Of a DNA stretch of 64,000 nt, positions 37,070 to 46,170 are shown one piece after another. This DNA is from Kaustia mangrovi. Lineage in GTDB: Bacteria; Pseudomonadota; Alphaproteobacteria; Rhizobiales; Im1. The DNA lies in contig NZ_CP058214.1 in NCBI RefSeq assembly GCF_015482775.1, positions 434,001 through 498,000 of the forward strand. The letters run 5' to 3'. Under the pieces are notes generated by a model. That model made no database searches and was not told the origin of the DNA. It saw only the letters and a program-made list of their open reading frames with translations. Every line of letters begins with the position of its first letter. Position 1 is the first letter of the stretch. A program made the position numbers and the translations under genes.

Positions 37070-39178
37070 ATGCGCCCCGGCCTCCTCAACCCGCTCTTCG
37101 CCTCCGCATCGTCGCTTCGCGGCGTGGGCGGCAAGCTCGAACGCACGCTGGCCAAGCTCGTGAGGACCAACGGCCATGGCGCAGACGGCGCGCGCGTGGT
37201 CGACCTCCTCTGGCACCTGCCGTCGGGCGTCATCGACCGCAGCCGGCGTCCGGCCATCTCCGCGCTTCCCGAGGAGGGGGTCGTCACCGTGGAGGTCACG
37301 GTCGCCCGCCATGTGCCGCCGCCGTCGCGCCGCGCACCCTACCGGGTGGAATGCACCGACGAGACGGGCGTTCTCACCCTCGTCTTTTTCCACCCCCATG
37401 TGGACTATCTCCTGCGCATCCTGCCCGTGGGCGAGAAGCGCTATGTGAGCGGGGACGTCGACTGGTTCTCCGGCACGCCGCAGATCGTCCATCCCGACTA
37501 TGTGGTCGCGCCCGACGAGTTCGCGGAGCTGCCGCTCGTCGAGCCCGTCTACCCCATGACCGCCGGCCTGTCCCCGAAGGTCCTGCGCAAGGCGATCCAC
37601 GGAGCGCTGGAGGTCGTTCCGGAGCTGACGGAATGGCAGGACGCGCACTGGCTGGAGCGCCAGGGGTGGCCCGGCTTCAACGCCGCGCTCGCTGCCGTCC
37701 ACGAGCCCGGCGGCGAGGCGGATCTCCTGCCCTCCGCCCCGGCCCGGGCGCGCCTTGCCTATGACGAGCTCCTCGCCAATCAGCTCGCTCTGGCCCTCGT
37801 GCGCCGGCGCCTGAAGAAGGCGGCGGGACGCTCCGTTTCCGGCGACGGCCATCTGCGCGCGAAGGTCGCCGCCGCCCTGCCCTACAGCCTGACCGGCGCG
37901 CAGGAGGGGGCGATCGCCGACATCCTGCGCGACATGGCGGCGGGCGAGCGCATGCTCCGCCTGCTCCAGGGCGATGTCGGCTCGGGCAAGACGGCCGTCG
38001 CACTGATCGCCCTTGCCGCCGCGGTGGAGGCCGGCACGCAGGGCGCCTTCATGGCGCCGACCGAGATCCTCGCCCGCCAGCATCTCGACACGCTGCGCCC
38101 GATCTGCGAGGCCGCCGGCATGACGGTGGAGGTGCTCACCGGCCGCGAGGGCGGCAAGGCGCGCGCGGGCGTCCTCGACAGGCTCGCCAGCGGCGAGACG
38201 CAGATCGCCATCGGCACCCATGCCCTGTTCCAGGACGACGTCGCCTTCGCCGATCTGGGGCTCGTGGTGATCGACGAGCAGCACCGTTTCGGCGTCCATC
38301 AGCGCCTCGCGCTCCAGAACAAGGCGGCTGCCGGCGCCGACATGCTGGTGATGACGGCCACCCCCATTCCGCGCACGCTGAGCCTCACGCTCTATGGCGA
38401 CATGGATGTCTCCCGGCTGACCGAGAAACCCGCCGGGCGCCAGCCGGTGGAGACCCGCGCCCTGCCCTTCGAGCGCGTCGGCGCCGTCATGGAGGGGTTG
38501 AGGCGCGCCATAGACGGCGGCGCGCGCGCCTATTGGGTCTGCCCGCTGGTGGAGGAAAGCGACAAGAGCGAGCTCATGGCCGTGGAGGCGCGCTACGCGG
38601 CCCTGTCGGAGCTCTTTCCCGGCCGCGTCGGGCTCGTCCATGGCCGCATGAAGGGGCCGGAGAAGGACGAGGTGATGGCCCGCTTCCAGAGCGGCGACAT
38701 CGCCATACTGGTCGCCACGACCGTCATCGAGGTCGGGGTCAACGTGCCCGAGGCCACGATCATGGTGATCGAGAATGCCGAGCGTTTCGGGCTCTCCCAG
38801 CTCCACCAGCTTCGCGGCCGCGTCGGCCGGGGCACGGAGCGCTCGAGCTGCGTGCTGCTCTATCAGGGACCGCTCGGCGAGACGGCCGCGGCGCGGCTGA
38901 AGATCATGCGCGACACCGAGGACGGTTTCGTGATCGCGGAGGAGGATCTGCGCCTGCGCGGGGCGGGCGAACTTCTCGGCACCCGCCAGAGCGGCATGCC
39001 CACCTTCAAGGTGGCGAGCCTGGAGCTCCACGGCGATCTCCTCGCCGCGGCCCGCGACGATGCCGGGCTCATTCTCTCGCGCGACCCGGAGCTCTCCAAC
39101 GCCCGCGGCGAGGCCCTGCGCACCCTGCTCTACCTCTTCGAGCGCGACGAGGCCGTGCGGACCCTGAAGGCGGGGTAG
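37070..39178 (+). CDS. recG: ATP-dependent DNA helicase RecG
   Basis: Branched-DNA helicase of 702 residues that regresses stalled forks. The N-terminal wedge (OB) domain is followed by helicase motifs I (GDVGSGKTAVAL), Ia (MAPTEILARQH), II (DEQHRFG), III (TATPIPRTLSLTLYGDMD) and VI (QLRGRVGRG). Near-full family length. The start ATG 37070 gives MRPGLLNPLFASASSLRGVG, matching alphaproteobacterial RecG. Confidence 0.96.
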   Translation: MRPGLLNPLFASASSLRGVGGKLERTLAKLVRTNGHGADGARVVDLLWHLPSGVIDRSRRPAISALPEEGVVTVEVTVARHVPPPSRRAPYRVECTDETGVLTLVFFHPHVDYLLRILPVGEKRYVSGDVDWFSGTPQIVHPDYVVAPDEFAELPLVEPVYPMTAGLSPKVLRKAIHGALEVVPELTEWQDAHWLERQGWPGFNAALAAVHEPGGEADLLPSAPARARLAYDELLANQLALALVRRRLKKAAGRSVSGDGHLRAKVAAALPYSLTGAQEGAIADILRDMAAGERMLRLLQGDVGSGKTAVALIALAAAVEAGTQGAFMAPTEILARQHLDTLRPICEAAGMTVEVLTGREGGKARAGVLDRLASGETQIAIGTHALFQDDVAFADLGLVVIDEQHRFGVHQRLALQNKAAAGADMLVMTATPIPRTLSLTLYGDMDVSRLTEKPAGRQPVETRALPFERVGAVMEGLRRAIDGGARAYWVCPLVEESDKSELMAVEARYAALSELFPGRVGLVHGRMKGPEKDEVMARFQSGDIAILVATTVIEVGVNVPEATIMVIENAERFGLSQLHQLRGRVGRGTERSSCVLLYQGPLGETAAARLKIMRDTEDGFVIAEEDLRLRGAGELLGTRQSGMPTFKVASLELHGDLLAAARDDAGLILSRDPELSNARGEALRTLLYLFERDEAVRTLKAG

Positions 39179-39233
39179 GACATCGTGTATCAGTCTGAAT
39201 GCCCGCGATGAGCGGAAAGCGGTCGCTTGCGGA

Positions 39234-39962
39234 TCAGTCCGCCACGACGAGCCGGTATCCTGCATCATATTCGTCAAGGGCGAGCAATTCGGCGTAACGG
39301 CGTTCCCACTCTCCGGTTTCGAGATCCCGCTTCAGATCTTGCAACCCTGCTTCAACGTTGCCGATGGCCCAAAAGGACGAGCTGCCGGATCGGATATACG
39401 GATCGAGATAGGCTGCTGGCCGGCGCCAGTAGGCATAGAGGAATCCGTCGCTGCAATCGTGCGGCACCGGAACCGGTGCGATCTCCACTGAGCCCAACCA
39501 TCGTTCGTAGTCGGGCATCGTCGGCATCTGCGCCTCGTCCAATGCCGCCAGTTCGGGAAGATAGTCCGTCAGCCACGGCCGATGCGACGGATCGAACGTG
39601 AGCAGGACGATCCGACCGCGTGTCACGCGGCGCATCTCGCGCAAGCCGGCCTCCTTGTCGGGCCAATGATGAATGGTCAGGATCGCCATGGAGGCGTCGA
39701 AACTCTTGTCATCGAATGGCAGGTCATCGGCGCTGGTCTGAATGGCCTCGGCCGCCGCCGGACTGCGCTTTCCGATCATCTCGCGCGAAGGCTCGACGGC
39801 GATCAGGGAGCGATCGGTCGGCTCGTAGGAGCCGGTGCCTGCGCCAACATTCAAAACGGTTTGCGCTGGCCCGAGTGCGCTCTCGATCATCCCGGCTATC
39901 CGCCGGTCCGGCTTGCGAAGCTCCGCATAACTGTTTCCGATGATGTCATACTTCGCATTCAT
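39234..39962 (-). CDS. Class I SAM-dependent methyltransferase
   Basis: Protein of 242 residues with a Rossmann methyltransferase fold. Motif I is VLNVGAGTGSYEP, the acidic residue after strand 2 is in AVEPSREM, and LPFDDKSFDASMAILTIHHW marks motif IV. It resembles UbiE/Methyltransf_11 members acting on small molecules. The substrate is unknown. It is convergent with recG and 6 bases after the PEP-mutase family gene. Confidence 0.88.
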   Translation of the reverse strand: MNAKYDIIGNSYAELRKPDRRIAGMIESALGPAQTVLNVGAGTGSYEPTDRSLIAVEPSREMIGKRSPAAAEAIQTSADDLPFDDKSFDASMAILTIHHWPDKEAGLREMRRVTRGRIVLLTFDPSHRPWLTDYLPELAALDEAQMPTMPDYERWLGSVEIAPVPVPHDCSDGFLYAYWRRPAAYLDPYIRSGSSSFWAIGNVEAGLQDLKRDLETGEWERRYAELLALDEYDAGYRLVVAD

Positions 39963-39968
39963 CGCGCT

Positions 39969-40823
39969 TCACACCGTCCGGCTTATGTCCCCCTCGCGCG
40001 CGAACAGCGCATCCATCTCGTCGTGCGGGATGGCGACGTCGGCGAACTCGAAGGAGCCCTCGTTCAGCACCTGCCGTGCGGAGAAGCGCAGGAGGCCCGC
40101 CATGGAACGCATGAGGCAGCCGCCGAGCGACACGCGCCGCACGCCCGCCGCCTCCAGCGCCCTGAGCCCCGGCATGCCCGGCCCGGGCACCACCACATTG
40201 AGGGGCCCGTCTATGGCCGTGACCAGCCGCGCGATGGTCTCCCGGTCGGTCACTGCAGGCACGAAGGCGCAGTCGGCACCGGCGGAGAGATAGGCGTTGG
40301 TGCGTGCGACCGCGTCGTCGAAGATGTCGCCCGACCCTCTCGTGCGGTCGTAGAACCCGTCGGTTCGCGCATTGATGACCAGATGGACGCCCCGGCCCTC
40401 TCCGGCTGCGCGGGCGGCGGCGATCTTCTCGCACATTGCCGCGGTCTCGATGAGCGCTCCCCCGCCGGCGTCGGACGCATCCTCGATATTGACGCCGATG
40501 GCCCCGGCATCGAGCACCGCCTCGGCCATGAGCGCCACCGCCTCGGGACTGTCGCCATAGCCGCGCTCGATATCCGCCGTCACAGGGATCCGCACGGTCC
40601 GCGCGATCCTGCCGATGACGGCGACCATCTCGCTCGGCGGCACCTGTTCGCCATCGGGATAGCCGAGCGAGAAGGCAATGCCCGCGCTCGTCGTGCCGAC
40701 GGCCGGATAGCCGACCTCCTCCAGGATGCGAGCGCTCGCCGCGTCCCACGCATTGGGCAGCACGAACACGCCGTCGCGCTCGTGCATCATCCTGAACCGA
40801 TCCGCCTTGTCCTGCTGGCTCAT
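39969..40823 (-). CDS. Isocitrate lyase/PEP mutase family enzyme
   Basis: Enzyme of 284 residues with a TIM-barrel of the PEP mutase/isocitrate lyase superfamily. Visible are VLPNAWDAASARILEEVGYP, GTTSAGIAFSLGYPDG, the metal-ligand region PVTADIERGYG, and GVNIEDASDA. The loop Cys of true lyases (KKCG-type) is not seen, so the reaction is unclear; a carboxy-phosphonate or 2-methylisocitrate-like C-C cleavage is possible. Start ATG 40823 (MSQQDKADRF) is preferred over an upstream extension. Divergent from a DMT transporter. Confidence 0.85.
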   Translation of the reverse strand: MSQQDKADRFRMMHERDGVFVLPNAWDAASARILEEVGYPAVGTTSAGIAFSLGYPDGEQVPPSEMVAVIGRIARTVRIPVTADIERGYGDSPEAVALMAEAVLDAGAIGVNIEDASDAGGGALIETAAMCEKIAAARAAGEGRGVHLVINARTDGFYDRTRGSGDIFDDAVARTNAYLSAGADCAFVPAVTDRETIARLVTAIDGPLNVVVPGPGMPGLRALEAAGVRRVSLGGCLMRSMAGLLRFSARQVLNEGSFEFADVAIPHDEMDALFAREGDISRTV

Positions 40824-40901
40824 GGCCGCCCTCCCCGCGCCTGGCGCTGTCTGCCGGTTTGCCGCCCGACATGTCTTGCCCTGATCTCTGGCGGGTATAT
40901 C

Positions 40902-41866
40902 ATGACGCGTCACATCCCGTTCGTCCCGAACATTTCCATGTCCATCGCACCGACGCAGTCCCGCTTTCGTGCTCCGCCGCGCGGCATCCGCCAGCCCGGT
41001 CTGTTCGATGTCGGCAAGGTCATCCTTCTGGGAACGCTGTGGGGATCGGCCTTCCTGGCCATCAAGATCGCGGTGGAGGAGACGGAACCCGACCAGCTCG
41101 CGCTGATCCGCGCGGTGACCGCGTTCCTGCCCGTCGCGCTCGTGATCTGGATCAGGCGCCTGCCGCTACCCGACAACCGTACGGACTGGGCGCTCATCAT
41201 CGCGATGAGCCTCTTCAACACGGTATCGCCCTTCCTGCTGATCTCCTGGGCGCAGCAGCACATCCCCGCGTCCACCACGGCCCTGATCATGGGAGCCGGG
41301 CCGCTCATGACGCTGGTGGTGGCGCATTTCACCACCCATGACGACCGGCTGTCGCTGCCGAAGCTGGCGGGCATGGCCGCGGGCTTCGGCGCGCTGCTGC
41401 TCGTCATCGACGGCAGCGCGGACCCCGCCGCGGCGGACGGCGACAGCATGCTCGCGCGGCTCGCCGTGCTCGCGGCGGTCGCCTCCTACATCGTCGCATC
41501 GGCCATGATCCGCCATGTGCGCTCGGCGGGCGCGGTTTCCATGACGGCGATCAACATGTCCGTCGCCATCGCCGTCCTGATCCCCGTCGTCGCCTTTCGC
41601 GGGGCGTGTCGTGGCAGGCGATCAGCCCCACCGGCTGGCTGGCGCTGGTCTATCTCGGGCTCCTGTGCACCGGCGCGAGCAACCTTCTGCGCTTCCACAT
41701 CGTGCTCTCCGTCGGGCAGAGCTTCGCCGCACTGGCAAGCTATGTGATGCCGGTCGTGGGCGTGCTGCTCGGCGCCGCCGTTCTCGGCGAGCCGCTTTCG
41801 CCGAGCGTGGTCGCCGCGCTCGCGCTCGTCCTTGCGGGCTTCGCGCTCGCACGGCGTGGCCGCTAG
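40902..41866 (+). pseudogene. EamA/DMT transporter, single frameshift
   Basis: DMT family transporter of about 321 residues if repaired. The first frame encodes the N-terminal EamA repeat (LLGTLWGSAFLAIKIAVEET, SLFNTVSPFLLISWAQQHIP) up to IPVVAFRG. The second repeat (WLALVYLGLLCTGASNLLRF to LALVLAGFALARRGR) follows in another frame. The reading is 965 bases, one short of a whole number of codons. The break falls at GGGG 41601-41604; one more G gives F-R-G-G-V-S-W-Q. The ATG at 40938 is an alternative start. Probably a base-calling error; otherwise inactive. Confidence 0.85.
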
Positions 41867-41965
41867 ATCAGCGGGCGTTAAACCGGACTCGATTGAACGC
41901 CCGCTGATCGATTCCAAAGTGTTGGAGCAACTCATCTGCGTCCAACCGGACGCAGCTTGCTCCAA
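41866..41965. repeat. Array of long palindromes (REP-like)
   Basis: A 14-bp perfect stem (GATCAGCGGGCGTT 41866-41879 / AACGCCCGCTGATC 41896-41909) is followed by a nested pair: outer TTGGAGCAA/TTGCTCCAA (41922-41930, 41957-41965) and inner CTGCGTCC/GGACGCAG (41936-41943, 41948-41955). It fills the whole gap between convergent genes. It could terminate both transcripts and looks like a dispersed palindromic unit. Confidence 0.7.
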
Positions 41966-41978
41966 TCTCCATCCCCCG

Positions 41979-43283
41979 CTATCCGAGGACGGAGAAGCTG
42001 CTTTCCTCGTTGATCTCGCGGCGGCGGGAGTAGAAGCCGACATCGATCGTGCGGCCGGTATGCTTCAGCGCGAACTGCAGCGGATCTGCGTCGTGGTCGT
42101 GGCCCGCCTGGCAGCGTTCGATCAGGTCCGCCATCATGGCGCCGGCCACGGGCGCGTTCTTGAACTGGTTCCCGCTGGTGCCGATGGCCATGTAGTAGCC
42201 CGGCACGCACGACTTGTCGTAGATCGGAATCCAGTCGTCGGCCACGTCGTAGAGATCGACCACGCCGCGCATGGTGCTCGGAATGCCGAGATCGGAGAAA
42301 CGCTGCGCGGCGCGCATGGCCTGGACGCGCCATTGCTCGGAGAAATTCGTGTCGTAGTCGTCCGGATCGACCCATTCGCGCGTATCGCACTCGGGATCCT
42401 CCGAGCCGACGAGCAGGAAATTGCCCTTCTCTGGCCGCGTATAGCAGGAGATGTCGCTGTCGGAGGTGACGAAGCCCGTCTCGTCCCAGCCCTCCGCCGG
42501 CATGGGCACATGAACGACCTCCTGCTTGAGGGCGCGCGTGGAGATGTTCATGTCGCCGGTCGCGCCCGCCATCTCGTTCACCTTGTAGGAATGCGGGCCC
42601 GCCACATTGACGACGACCGGCGTCGCGATCCGCTCGCCGTTTTCCAGCACGACGCCGGAGATCGCGCCCGAGCCGTCCTTGAGAATCTCCGCGACGCGCG
42701 CATTGAACCGGAAGGCGCCGCCGGCCGCCTCCGTCGCCCTCTGGAGATTGTGGGCCGAAAGCTGAGGGTCGGTGATGTAACCCGCAGCCGGGAAGAAGAC
42801 CGCGCCGTCGAGCTCCGGTCCCGTCGGCGTGCCGAAGCGCTCGTCCTCCGGGCGACAGGCCGGCGCATAGGAGCGCAGGTCGAGGAAGGGCAGCTTCTCC
42901 TTGACGGTCGCCGTGTCCCATTCCTCGTAGGGGATGGCGAGCTTGTCCATATTGGCCTTGATCTTCGCCAGATGGCCGTTCGCCTCGGTCTTCATGACCA
43001 TGCAGCCGGTCGCGCGGAACTCCGCCAGACCGCGCTCGTCGTCCGCGCCCAGATAGTTCGCCCAGTCCTTCCAGTAGAAGAACCCCTCATAGGCAATGGC
43101 GGCGCCGTCCACAGTCGAATAGTGGGTGCGTATGATCGCGCAGGACCCCGACGTCGAGCCGTATCCCGCCGCCGGCAGGGCGTCGACATTCAGCGTCCGC
43201 CAGCCCTTGCGCGCAAGCTCCAACCCCACCGCAGCGCCGATCACACCGGCACCGATAATGACCGCATCGTAACTGTCTGCCAT
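41979..43283 (-). CDS. FAD-dependent oxidoreductase, DAO family
   Basis: Flavoenzyme of 434 residues. An N-terminal dinucleotide-binding loop (VIIGAGVIGAAVGLELARKG) and the DAO-fold C terminus (YYMAIGTSGNQFKNAPVAG) resemble sarcosine oxidase beta, dimethylglycine oxidase and related amine or amino acid oxidases. SGSCAIIRTHYST follows the first helix, as in sarcosine oxidase-like enzymes. No signal peptide; no obvious electron-transfer partner is adjacent. The substrate is probably a secondary amine or amino acid. Confidence 0.85.
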   Translation of the reverse strand: MADSYDAVIIGAGVIGAAVGLELARKGWRTLNVDALPAAGYGSTSGSCAIIRTHYSTVDGAAIAYEGFFYWKDWANYLGADDERGLAEFRATGCMVMKTEANGHLAKIKANMDKLAIPYEEWDTATVKEKLPFLDLRSYAPACRPEDERFGTPTGPELDGAVFFPAAGYITDPQLSAHNLQRATEAAGGAFRFNARVAEILKDGSGAISGVVLENGERIATPVVVNVAGPHSYKVNEMAGATGDMNISTRALKQEVVHVPMPAEGWDETGFVTSDSDISCYTRPEKGNFLLVGSEDPECDTREWVDPDDYDTNFSEQWRVQAMRAAQRFSDLGIPSTMRGVVDLYDVADDWIPIYDKSCVPGYYMAIGTSGNQFKNAPVAGAMMADLIERCQAGHDHDADPLQFALKHTGRTIDVGFYSRRREINEESSFSVLG

Positions 43284-43713
43284 TGCCTGTCCTCTTGATT
43301 GCGAACCGTTTTGGATACATAGTGCGCTCCCTGAGGGTCAGCCGGGCGAAGGCCGGGACGCGCAGGGTGCGTCGGGTTCGCAAGGGAAGCTAGACCCGAA
43401 CGGGGCCGCCGCAATGGTCGGGATGGTGCGGCGGAGACGCGCCGCAAGAGCGGCATACTATGTCGCCCTGACCCGCAAAAATCGACCTCATATTGCCCAA
43501 ACCATCATTTTGCAAAAACGCAGCGGGCCGATGCAATTACGCATCACGCCGTCCAAACAATTGTAAATATTGACAATTTTCGGCTTTTCCCGCCTTCGGC
43601 CGCTCACCTGTCCCAAGACGCGCCTATACACTACCTTTCAATGGGATTACCGGTTCACAGTGCACTTGTGCACGCCGCAACCGATTTGGCGCTGAAAGGC
43701 CCCCACGACCGTC
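43284..43713. other. Intergenic region with AT-rich core
   Basis: This 430-base divergent region holds no convincing gene. Its right half (about 43490-43600) is AT-rich against the local background and contains an inverted repeat AATTGT-N8-ACAATT at 43559-43578 followed by TTTT. It probably carries the promoters of the FAD oxidase (leftward) and the REC-EAL gene (rightward). Confidence 0.6.
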
Positions 43714-44943
43714 ATGAGCGAGACCGACCAGTCCAGACTGCTGATCGTCGACCACGACGATGCTGCACGCTCGGTCCTTGCCGATACCGGCGAGGGGTTC
43801 GGCTACGACGTTCTGCCGATCGGCCGGGGCGCCGACTTCGCCGGCGCCTATCGCAGTTTCAGGCCGACCATGGTCTGCCTGAACCTGGAGCTGCCCGACA
43901 TGGACGGGATAGAGCTCCTGCGCTGGCTGTCGGAGCAGCCCTCGCCCGCGCCGATCATCATGACCAGTCATCTCGACGGCCGCATCCTGACGTCTGCGAT
44001 GTCCCTCGCCAGGAGCCGCCGCCTCCCTGTCTTCGGCACGCTCTGCAAGCCGCTCAACAGCGAGGGAGTCACAAGGTTGTTCGAAAGCACGGTCAGGACG
44101 GCCGGCCCCATAACCCCTCGCGAGATCGAACGAGCGCTTGAGGCCGGGGAACTCCGGGTCCGCTATCAACCCAAGATCGACCTCTCGGCTGCTGCCGGCC
44201 TTCCCGTGCGCGGCGCGGAGGCGCTGGTGCGCTGGAGCCATCCCGAGCGCGGCCTGCTCACGCCCGAGCGCTTTCTCCCGGCGGTCGAGCGGGGCGGATA
44301 CATGGACCGCCTGACGGATCACGTCTTCACAAGCGCGCTCGGCGAGCTCAAGTCCTGGCACCGGCTCGACGACACGCTCACCATGGCGATCAACCTGTCG
44401 GCGACCACGCTGCGCGATCTGGACATGCCCGACCGCTTCGAGAGCTTCGCGCGCGAGGCCAACGTTCCGCTCGACCGCATCATCCTGGAGATCACGGAAA
44501 CCAGCGCGCTCGGCGACGACCCGCATGCGCTGGACGTGCTCACGCGCCTCAGGCTGAAGGGCTTCGGCCTGTCGCTGGACGATTTCGGCACCGGCTATTC
44601 CTCGCTCGTCGAGCTCTACCGCATGCCGCTCAGCGAGCTGAAGGTCGACAAGTCCTTCGTGGCGCATCTCGACAGCGACCGCGAGGCGCGCATCATCGTG
44701 CGCTCCATCATCGATCTCGCCCAGAATCTCGGATTGAAGACCTGCGCCGAGGGTGTCGAGACGCCCGGCGCGCTGGATTGCCTGCGCGAACTCGGCTGCG
44801 ACCAGGCCCAGGGCTTCTTCATCACCGTCCCTCTCGCATCCGGCACACTCGACGCCTTCCTGACGCGCTGGCGCGAGAAGGCCATGTCGCTGCGGCTCGT
44901 CGCCTCCAACGTTCCGGAGGGCGCAGTCCAGCACATTGCATGA
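43714..44943 (+). CDS. REC-EAL cyclic di-GMP phosphodiesterase
   Basis: Protein of 409 residues with an N-terminal receiver and a C-terminal EAL domain. EAL catalytic residues are all present: GAEALVRW, INLSATTL, LEITETSAL, LDDFGTGYSSL, LKVDKSFV, CAEGVET and QAQGFF, so it should hydrolyse c-di-GMP. In the receiver the phosphoacceptor position reads Asn (CLNLELPDMDG, residue 57) although the acidic pocket (IVDHDD) and Lys112 remain, so normal phosphorylation is unlikely. It has its own upstream region and terminator. It would oppose PleD. Confidence 0.93.
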   Translation: MSETDQSRLLIVDHDDAARSVLADTGEGFGYDVLPIGRGADFAGAYRSFRPTMVCLNLELPDMDGIELLRWLSEQPSPAPIIMTSHLDGRILTSAMSLARSRRLPVFGTLCKPLNSEGVTRLFESTVRTAGPITPREIERALEAGELRVRYQPKIDLSAAAGLPVRGAEALVRWSHPERGLLTPERFLPAVERGGYMDRLTDHVFTSALGELKSWHRLDDTLTMAINLSATTLRDLDMPDRFESFAREANVPLDRIILEITETSALGDDPHALDVLTRLRLKGFGLSLDDFGTGYSSLVELYRMPLSELKVDKSFVAHLDSDREARIIVRSIIDLAQNLGLKTCAEGVETPGALDCLRELGCDQAQGFFITVPLASGTLDAFLTRWREKAMSLRLVASNVPEGAVQHIA

Positions 44944-44965
44944 ATTCCCGCACCGGGGACTCCTG

Positions 44966-45016
44966 AAGAGCCGTGGATCGTCGCGCCCTCCCTCGACAAT
45001 CCGCGGCTCTTTTTTC
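44966..45016 (+). terminator. Rho-independent terminator of the REC-EAL gene
   Basis: Stem AAGAGCCGTGGAT / ATCCGCGGCTCTT (one mismatch) with a 20-base loop, followed by a T-rich tract (TTTTTTCTTT), 22 bases after the stop. It may also act on convergent tgt. Confidence 0.85.
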
Positions 45017-45030
45017 TTTGTCGAGGTGTG

Positions 45031-46170
45031 TCAGTCGACCCGGTCGCCCCGCGCCCAGGCCTCGCGCAGCGCCGCGCAATGCGCCTCCAGCCGGCCCTCC
45101 GCAATGGCCGCGCGCAAGCCGGCCATGAGGTCCTGATAGTACCAGACATTCGCCCAGCTCAGCAGCATCGGCCCCAGATACTCGCCGCAGCGGAAGAGAT
45201 GGTGCAGATAGGCGCGCGAATACTGGCTGGCCGCGGGACAGGCGCTTTCGGGATCGAGCGGACGCGGATCCTCCGCATGGCGGGCATTGCGCAGATTGAT
45301 CCGGCCGAAGCGCGTGAAGGCCTGCCCGTGCCGGCCCGAGCGCGTCGGCATCACGCAATCGAACATGTCGATGCCGCGCAGGACCGACAGCACGATGTCC
45401 TCCGGAGTGCCCACGCCCATCAGGTATCGCGGCCGGTCTTGCGGAAGCATCGGCACCGTCGCGTCGAGCGTGGCGAGCATCCGCTCCTGGCCCTCCCCGA
45501 CAGCGAGCCCGCCGACCGCATAGCCCTCGAAGCCCATATCGACGAGGCCCCTCGCGGACACCTCGCGCAACCGCGGATAGACGCTGCCCTGCACGATGCC
45601 GAAGAGCGCACGGCCGAGCCCCGCCTGGGCAGCGAAGGCCGCCTTCGACCGCTCCGCCCAGCGCAGCGACAGGTCCATGGAGACCTCCGCCGCATCCTCC
45701 TCGCAAGGCCACGGCGTGCATTCGTCGAAGACCATCTGGATGTCGGAGCCGAGCAGGCCCTGCACCGCGATGGAGCGCTCCGGCGTCAGCATGTGGCGCG
45801 AGCCGTCGATATGCGACTGGAAGGCGACGCCCTCCTCGGAGAGCTTGCGCAGCTTGGCCAGCGACATGACCTGGAAGCCGCCCGAATCGGTGAGGATCGG
45901 CCGCGGCCAGCGCATGAACTCGTGGAGCCCGCCAAGGGCTGCCACGCGCTCCGCGCCCGGCCTCAGCATCAGGTGGTAGGTGTTGCCGAGAATGATATCG
46001 GCCCCCGCCTCGCGGACCTGATCCGCATAGAGCGCCTTGACGGTGGCCGCCGTGCCGACCGGCATGAAGGCCGGTGTGCGGATATCGCCGCGGGCCGTGC
46101 GGACCAATCCGTGGCGCGCGCGGCCGTCGGTCTGGAGAACGGAAAAGGAGAACGGTTTCGAAACGGTCAT
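45031..46170 (-). CDS. tgt: tRNA-guanine transglycosylase
   Basis: Enzyme of 379 residues that exchanges guanine-34 for preQ1 in queuosine tRNAs. Catalytic Asp residues are in [11 protein letters not shown] (D95) and [16 protein letters not shown] (D271). Unusually, the structural zinc site is mostly gone. Where the Zymomonas enzyme has C-x-C-x-x-C and a later His, this one reads [16 protein letters not shown] (S309, C311, A314) and [11 protein letters not shown] (A340). The fold may be stabilised another way. The ATG overlaps the stop of queA by 4 bases. Confidence 0.94.
   Translation of the reverse strand: MTVSKPFSFSVLQTDGRARHGLVRTARGDIRTPAFMPVGTAATVKALYADQVREAGADIILGNTYHLMLRPGAERVAALGGLHEFMRWPRPILTDSGGFQVMSLAKLRKLSEEGVAFQSHIDGSRHMLTPERSIAVQGLLGSDIQMVFDECTPWPCEEDAAEVSMDLSLRWAERSKAAFAAQAGLGRALFGIVQGSVYPRLREVSARGLVDMGFEGYAVGGLAVGEGQERMLATLDATVPMLPQDRPRYLMGVGTPEDIVLSVLRGIDMFDCVMPTRSGRHGQAFTRFGRINLRNARHAEDPRPLDPESACPAASQYSRAYLHHLFRCGEYLGPMLLSWANVWYYQDLMAGLRAAIAEGRLEAHCAALREAWARGDRVD

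Noticed and set aside
41866-41965. CRISPR array
   Set aside because: The repeats are inverted, not direct, and differ from one another; there are no spacers and no cas genes.
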